Below are positions 4,356 to 5,942 of a stretch of DNA of 5,942 nucleotides, piece by piece. The translations under genes were made by a program, and so were the position numbers. This stretch comes from CAZKUN01 sp964555935. GTDB taxonomy: Bacteria; Armatimonadota; Zipacnadia; Zipacnadales; VGFC01. The notes below the pieces were generated by a model, which saw only the letters and a program-made list of their open reading frames with translations, had not been told where the DNA came from and did not search any database. The DNA lies in contig CAZKUN010000397.1 in assembly GCA_964555935.1 (NCBI GenBank), positions 1-5,942 on the forward strand. The letters run 5' to 3'. Every line of letters begins with the position of its first letter. The stretch's first letter is position 1.

Positions 4356-5833
4356 TGTTCGCCCCTGCGACAGCGACCGAGCGGGCGGCCATCGTGGCGA
4401 CACTCCTCGAACTGGCCGGCGCGAGTGCGATCGGCGTCGGGCTCTGGTTGATCTATCCGCCGGCCGCCTGGCTCTGGGCCGGCGTCGCCGCGTTCGGTGC
4501 AGCCTACGCGCTGGAAGTCTGGCGGACACCAACCGTTCGGCGCCGCACGGGTTCAGGGCAAGCGGCCCCCGAAGAACCGACGGGCGCTTGGCGCGCGCCG
4601 AGCCGGGAAGGCGTGAGGTACCACCAGGGCGATGTGCGCGAGGTGCTGCCGACGCTCGACGCCGGGTCGGTGCAGTGCGTGGTGACCTCTCCGCCCTATT
4701 GGGGGCTGCGTGATTATGGCGTCGACAATCAGATCGGTCTAGAACCGACGCCGGACGCCTACGTCCAGACGCTGGTCGCGGTGTTCCGCGAGGTGCGGCG
4801 GGTGCTGCGGGACGATGGGACGGTGTGGCTCAATCTGGGGGATAGCTATGCAAACAAAGGTGTCAGGAACATCCAGACCGTCGGCGGATTTACTGGCGAA
4901 AGGATACGGAAACGAGCGGCGGGGCTAAGCCCAAACGACTCCTGTCAAGACAGCCGCCCACGTGAGATCCCCCCCGGCCTCAAGCCCAAGGATCTCGTCG
5001 GCATCCCGTGGCGCGTGGCGCTCGCCTTGCAGGCTGATGGCTGGTATCTGCGCTCCGATATCATCTGGGCCAAGGGGATCTCGTTCTGCCCGTCCTACAG
5101 CGGCTCAGTGATGCCCGAGAGCGTGACCGACCGGCCGACGTCGGGCCACGAGCATGTGTCTCTGTTGACGAAGAGCGCCCGGTACTACTACGACGCGGAG
5201 GCGGTGCGGGAAGCGTGGGCGGATGGGCGGGAAGGCGATCCAGGAAAGGCGACGACTGGTATCACCGACCGGCGCGCGAGTGGTTCTAGGCGGTACCTGA
5301 ATGTCGACAGCAAGCCGCAGACGTCCGGGCGCAACCTCCGCAACGTCTGGGCCATCAACCCGCAGCCGTTCAGTGACGCCCACTTCGCCACCTTCCCGAT
5401 GGCGCTGGTCGAGCCGTGCGTGAAGGCGGGGACGAGCCAGAAGGGGCAGTGCGCGGCGTGTGGGGCGCCACTGGTGCGGGTGGTTGAACGGGAGAAATTC
5501 GGCAAGGCCCCGTCTTCTACGAAGTTTGACAGCACGATGCAGGGTGGGCCGCTTAGCCATAGTAGGCAAGCGTATCGCGCGGCTGGCTTAGAGGGTCCGC
5601 CGCAAGCCCAGACAACCGGCTGGCACCCGTCCTGCGGCTGCAACGCGGACACCGCGCCGCAAACCGTCCTTGACCCGTTCGCCGGCAGCGGCACCGTGGG
5701 CTGTGTGGCACTGAAGCTGGGGCGCGAGTTTGTCGGGATCGAACTCAACCCCGCGTACTGCACGATGGCGCGGGAGTCGATCATGGGGCCGCTGTACACA
5801 TGTCAGCCAGCCGTGAGCGAGGGGAGGGTGTGA
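4355..5833 (+). CDS. DNA methyltransferase (beta-type, likely N4-cytosine) with N-terminal two-helix membrane segment
   Basis: A 492-aa protein. Residues 88-492 form an SAM-dependent DNA amino-methyltransferase. Catalytic motif IV TSPPYW (111-116) precedes the SAM-binding motif I DPFAGSGTVG (440-449), with GIELNP (461-466) after it, the order of the beta class. The Ser in SPPY favours N4-cytosine over N6-adenine methylation, by family rule. Between them are LNLGDSYANKG (159-169), DIIWAKG (235-241) and the NVWAINPQPFSDAHFATFP block. A Cys-rich insertion (CAAC at 366-369; C427 and C429) probably binds zinc. Residues 12-34 and 37-55 are two hydrophobic helices split by YPP and followed by VRRR (61-64), which predicts a membrane hairpin with the enzyme in the cytoplasm. 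No restriction enzyme is visible, so it looks like an orphan enzyme. ATG 4355 is chosen for GAGG at 4343-4346 (8 nt upstream) and the TAATG overlap; an in-frame GTG lies at 4337. The target sequence is unknown. Confidence 0.88.
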   Translation: MFAPATATERAAIVATLLELAGASAIGVGLWLIYPPAAWLWAGVAAFGAAYALEVWRTPTVRRRTGSGQAAPEEPTGAWRAPSREGVRYHQGDVREVLPTLDAGSVQCVVTSPPYWGLRDYGVDNQIGLEPTPDAYVQTLVAVFREVRRVLRDDGTVWLNLGDSYANKGVRNIQTVGGFTGERIRKRAAGLSPNDSCQDSRPREIPPGLKPKDLVGIPWRVALALQADGWYLRSDIIWAKGISFCPSYSGSVMPESVTDRPTSGHEHVSLLTKSARYYYDAEAVREAWADGREGDPGKATTGITDRRASGSRRYLNVDSKPQTSGRNLRNVWAINPQPFSDAHFATFPMALVEPCVKAGTSQKGQCAACGAPLVRVVEREKFGKAPSSTKFDSTMQGGPLSHSRQAYRAAGLEGPPQAQTTGWHPSCGCNADTAPQTVLDPFAGSGTVGCVALKLGREFVGIELNPAYCTMARESIMGPLYTCQPAVSEGRV

Positions 5834-5941
5834 ATGGCTTGGGTGTCCGCCTGCTCGGAAACGGCGTGGTGCCACTTCAGGCGGCAGTCGCGTGCCGTCT
5901 ACTGGTGGATCGCGTCACAGCGGGGCGCGACCCGTGGCTAA
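5834..5941 (+). CDS. Possible 35-aa Trp/Arg-rich small protein
   Basis: The ORF starts directly after the methyltransferase TGA and ends with TAA at 5939-5941, one base before the window edge. GGGGAGGG at 5821-5828 lies 5 nt upstream, a strong ribosome binding site. The sequence opens MAWVSACSETAWCHFRR and contains VYWWIASQRG; two Cys residues and four Trp residues stand out. I recognise no family. Tight placement and the strong ribosome binding site favour a real small operon gene, but length alone gives no coding proof. Confidence 0.45.
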   Translation: MAWVSACSETAWCHFRRQSRAVYWWIASQRGATRG

Positions 5942-5942
5942 G

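Noticed and set aside
4613..4630. Internal start GTG 4613 giving a methyltransferase without membrane helices
   Set aside because: The purine-rich GGAAGG ends 1 nt before the GTG, too close for normal initiation, while ATG 4355 has ideal spacing and overlaps the previous stop.
5278..5287. GAGTGGTTCT, a 9/10 match to the inverted 10-bp repeat
   Set aside because: A single isolated copy inside well-conserved methyltransferase coding sequence; most likely chance.
5188..5799. 203-codon - strand frame inside the methyltransferase
   Set aside because: It mirrors a region with clear methyltransferase motifs on the + strand; its product has no recognisable domain.
1..5942. tRNA, rRNA, insertion sequence or att site
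   Set aside because: No cloverleaf-like segment, rRNA motif, transposase motif or long flanking direct repeat was seen when reading both strands by eye.

Overview
The window is a compact, high-GC stretch in which every supportable gene lies on the + strand. Genes are tightly packed, with TAGTG and TAATG stop/start overlaps and near-zero gaps. The content is a phage-type or integrative-element replication module: two small DNA-binding proteins, a conserved phage-associated protein, a large primase-polymerase/helicase fusion, a TubC_N-like small protein, and an orphan beta-type DNA methyltransferase. The host cannot be fixed from sequence alone. GC content and GTG starts suit a high-GC soil or aquatic bacterium. 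No integrase, structural, rRNA or tRNA gene is visible, so free phage, prophage or integrative element cannot be told apart.

Left part (1-1050): a 207-aa protein of unknown function with a C-terminal HTH-like segment ends inside a perfect 11-bp hairpin (701-735). After a C8G4 tract comes a 32-nt near-perfect dyad (765-796), then a 75-aa Cro/CI-type HTH protein. This looks like a transcription break followed by a self-regulated early promoter, which is inference.

Middle (1050-3957): a 73-aa excisionase-like winged-HTH protein is followed by about 230 nt without a convincing long gene. That stretch carries a very strong Shine-Dalgarno in front of a 21-codon ORF. Next come a 147-aa conserved phage-associated protein and a 668-aa protein. 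The large protein has an archaeo-eukaryotic-primase-like domain resembling the phage NrS-1 polymerase (DxD, H, E residues), a helix-bundle region, a RecA-like ATPase with an unusual Walker A, and a C-terminal winged helix.

Right part (3958-5942): immediately after the primase stop is a roughly 150-nt cluster of six copies of a 10-bp element (GGAACCACTC / GGACCCACTC) in both orientations, forming several hairpins. It is the most notable non-genic structure here and a candidate replication origin or iteron array for the neighbouring primase-helicase. Competing readings are a multi-site operator, a REP-like element, or a translated N-terminal extension of the next gene. Then follow the TubC_N-like protein, a DNA methyltransferase (probably m4C) preceded in the same reading frame by two predicted membrane helices, and a 35-aa ORF with a strong ribosome binding site.

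In the likely scheme the HTH and excisionase-like proteins set the lysogeny or excision decision, the primase-helicase replicates the element from a nearby origin, and the methyltransferase marks its DNA. This pathway is inferred from gene families, not shown directly.
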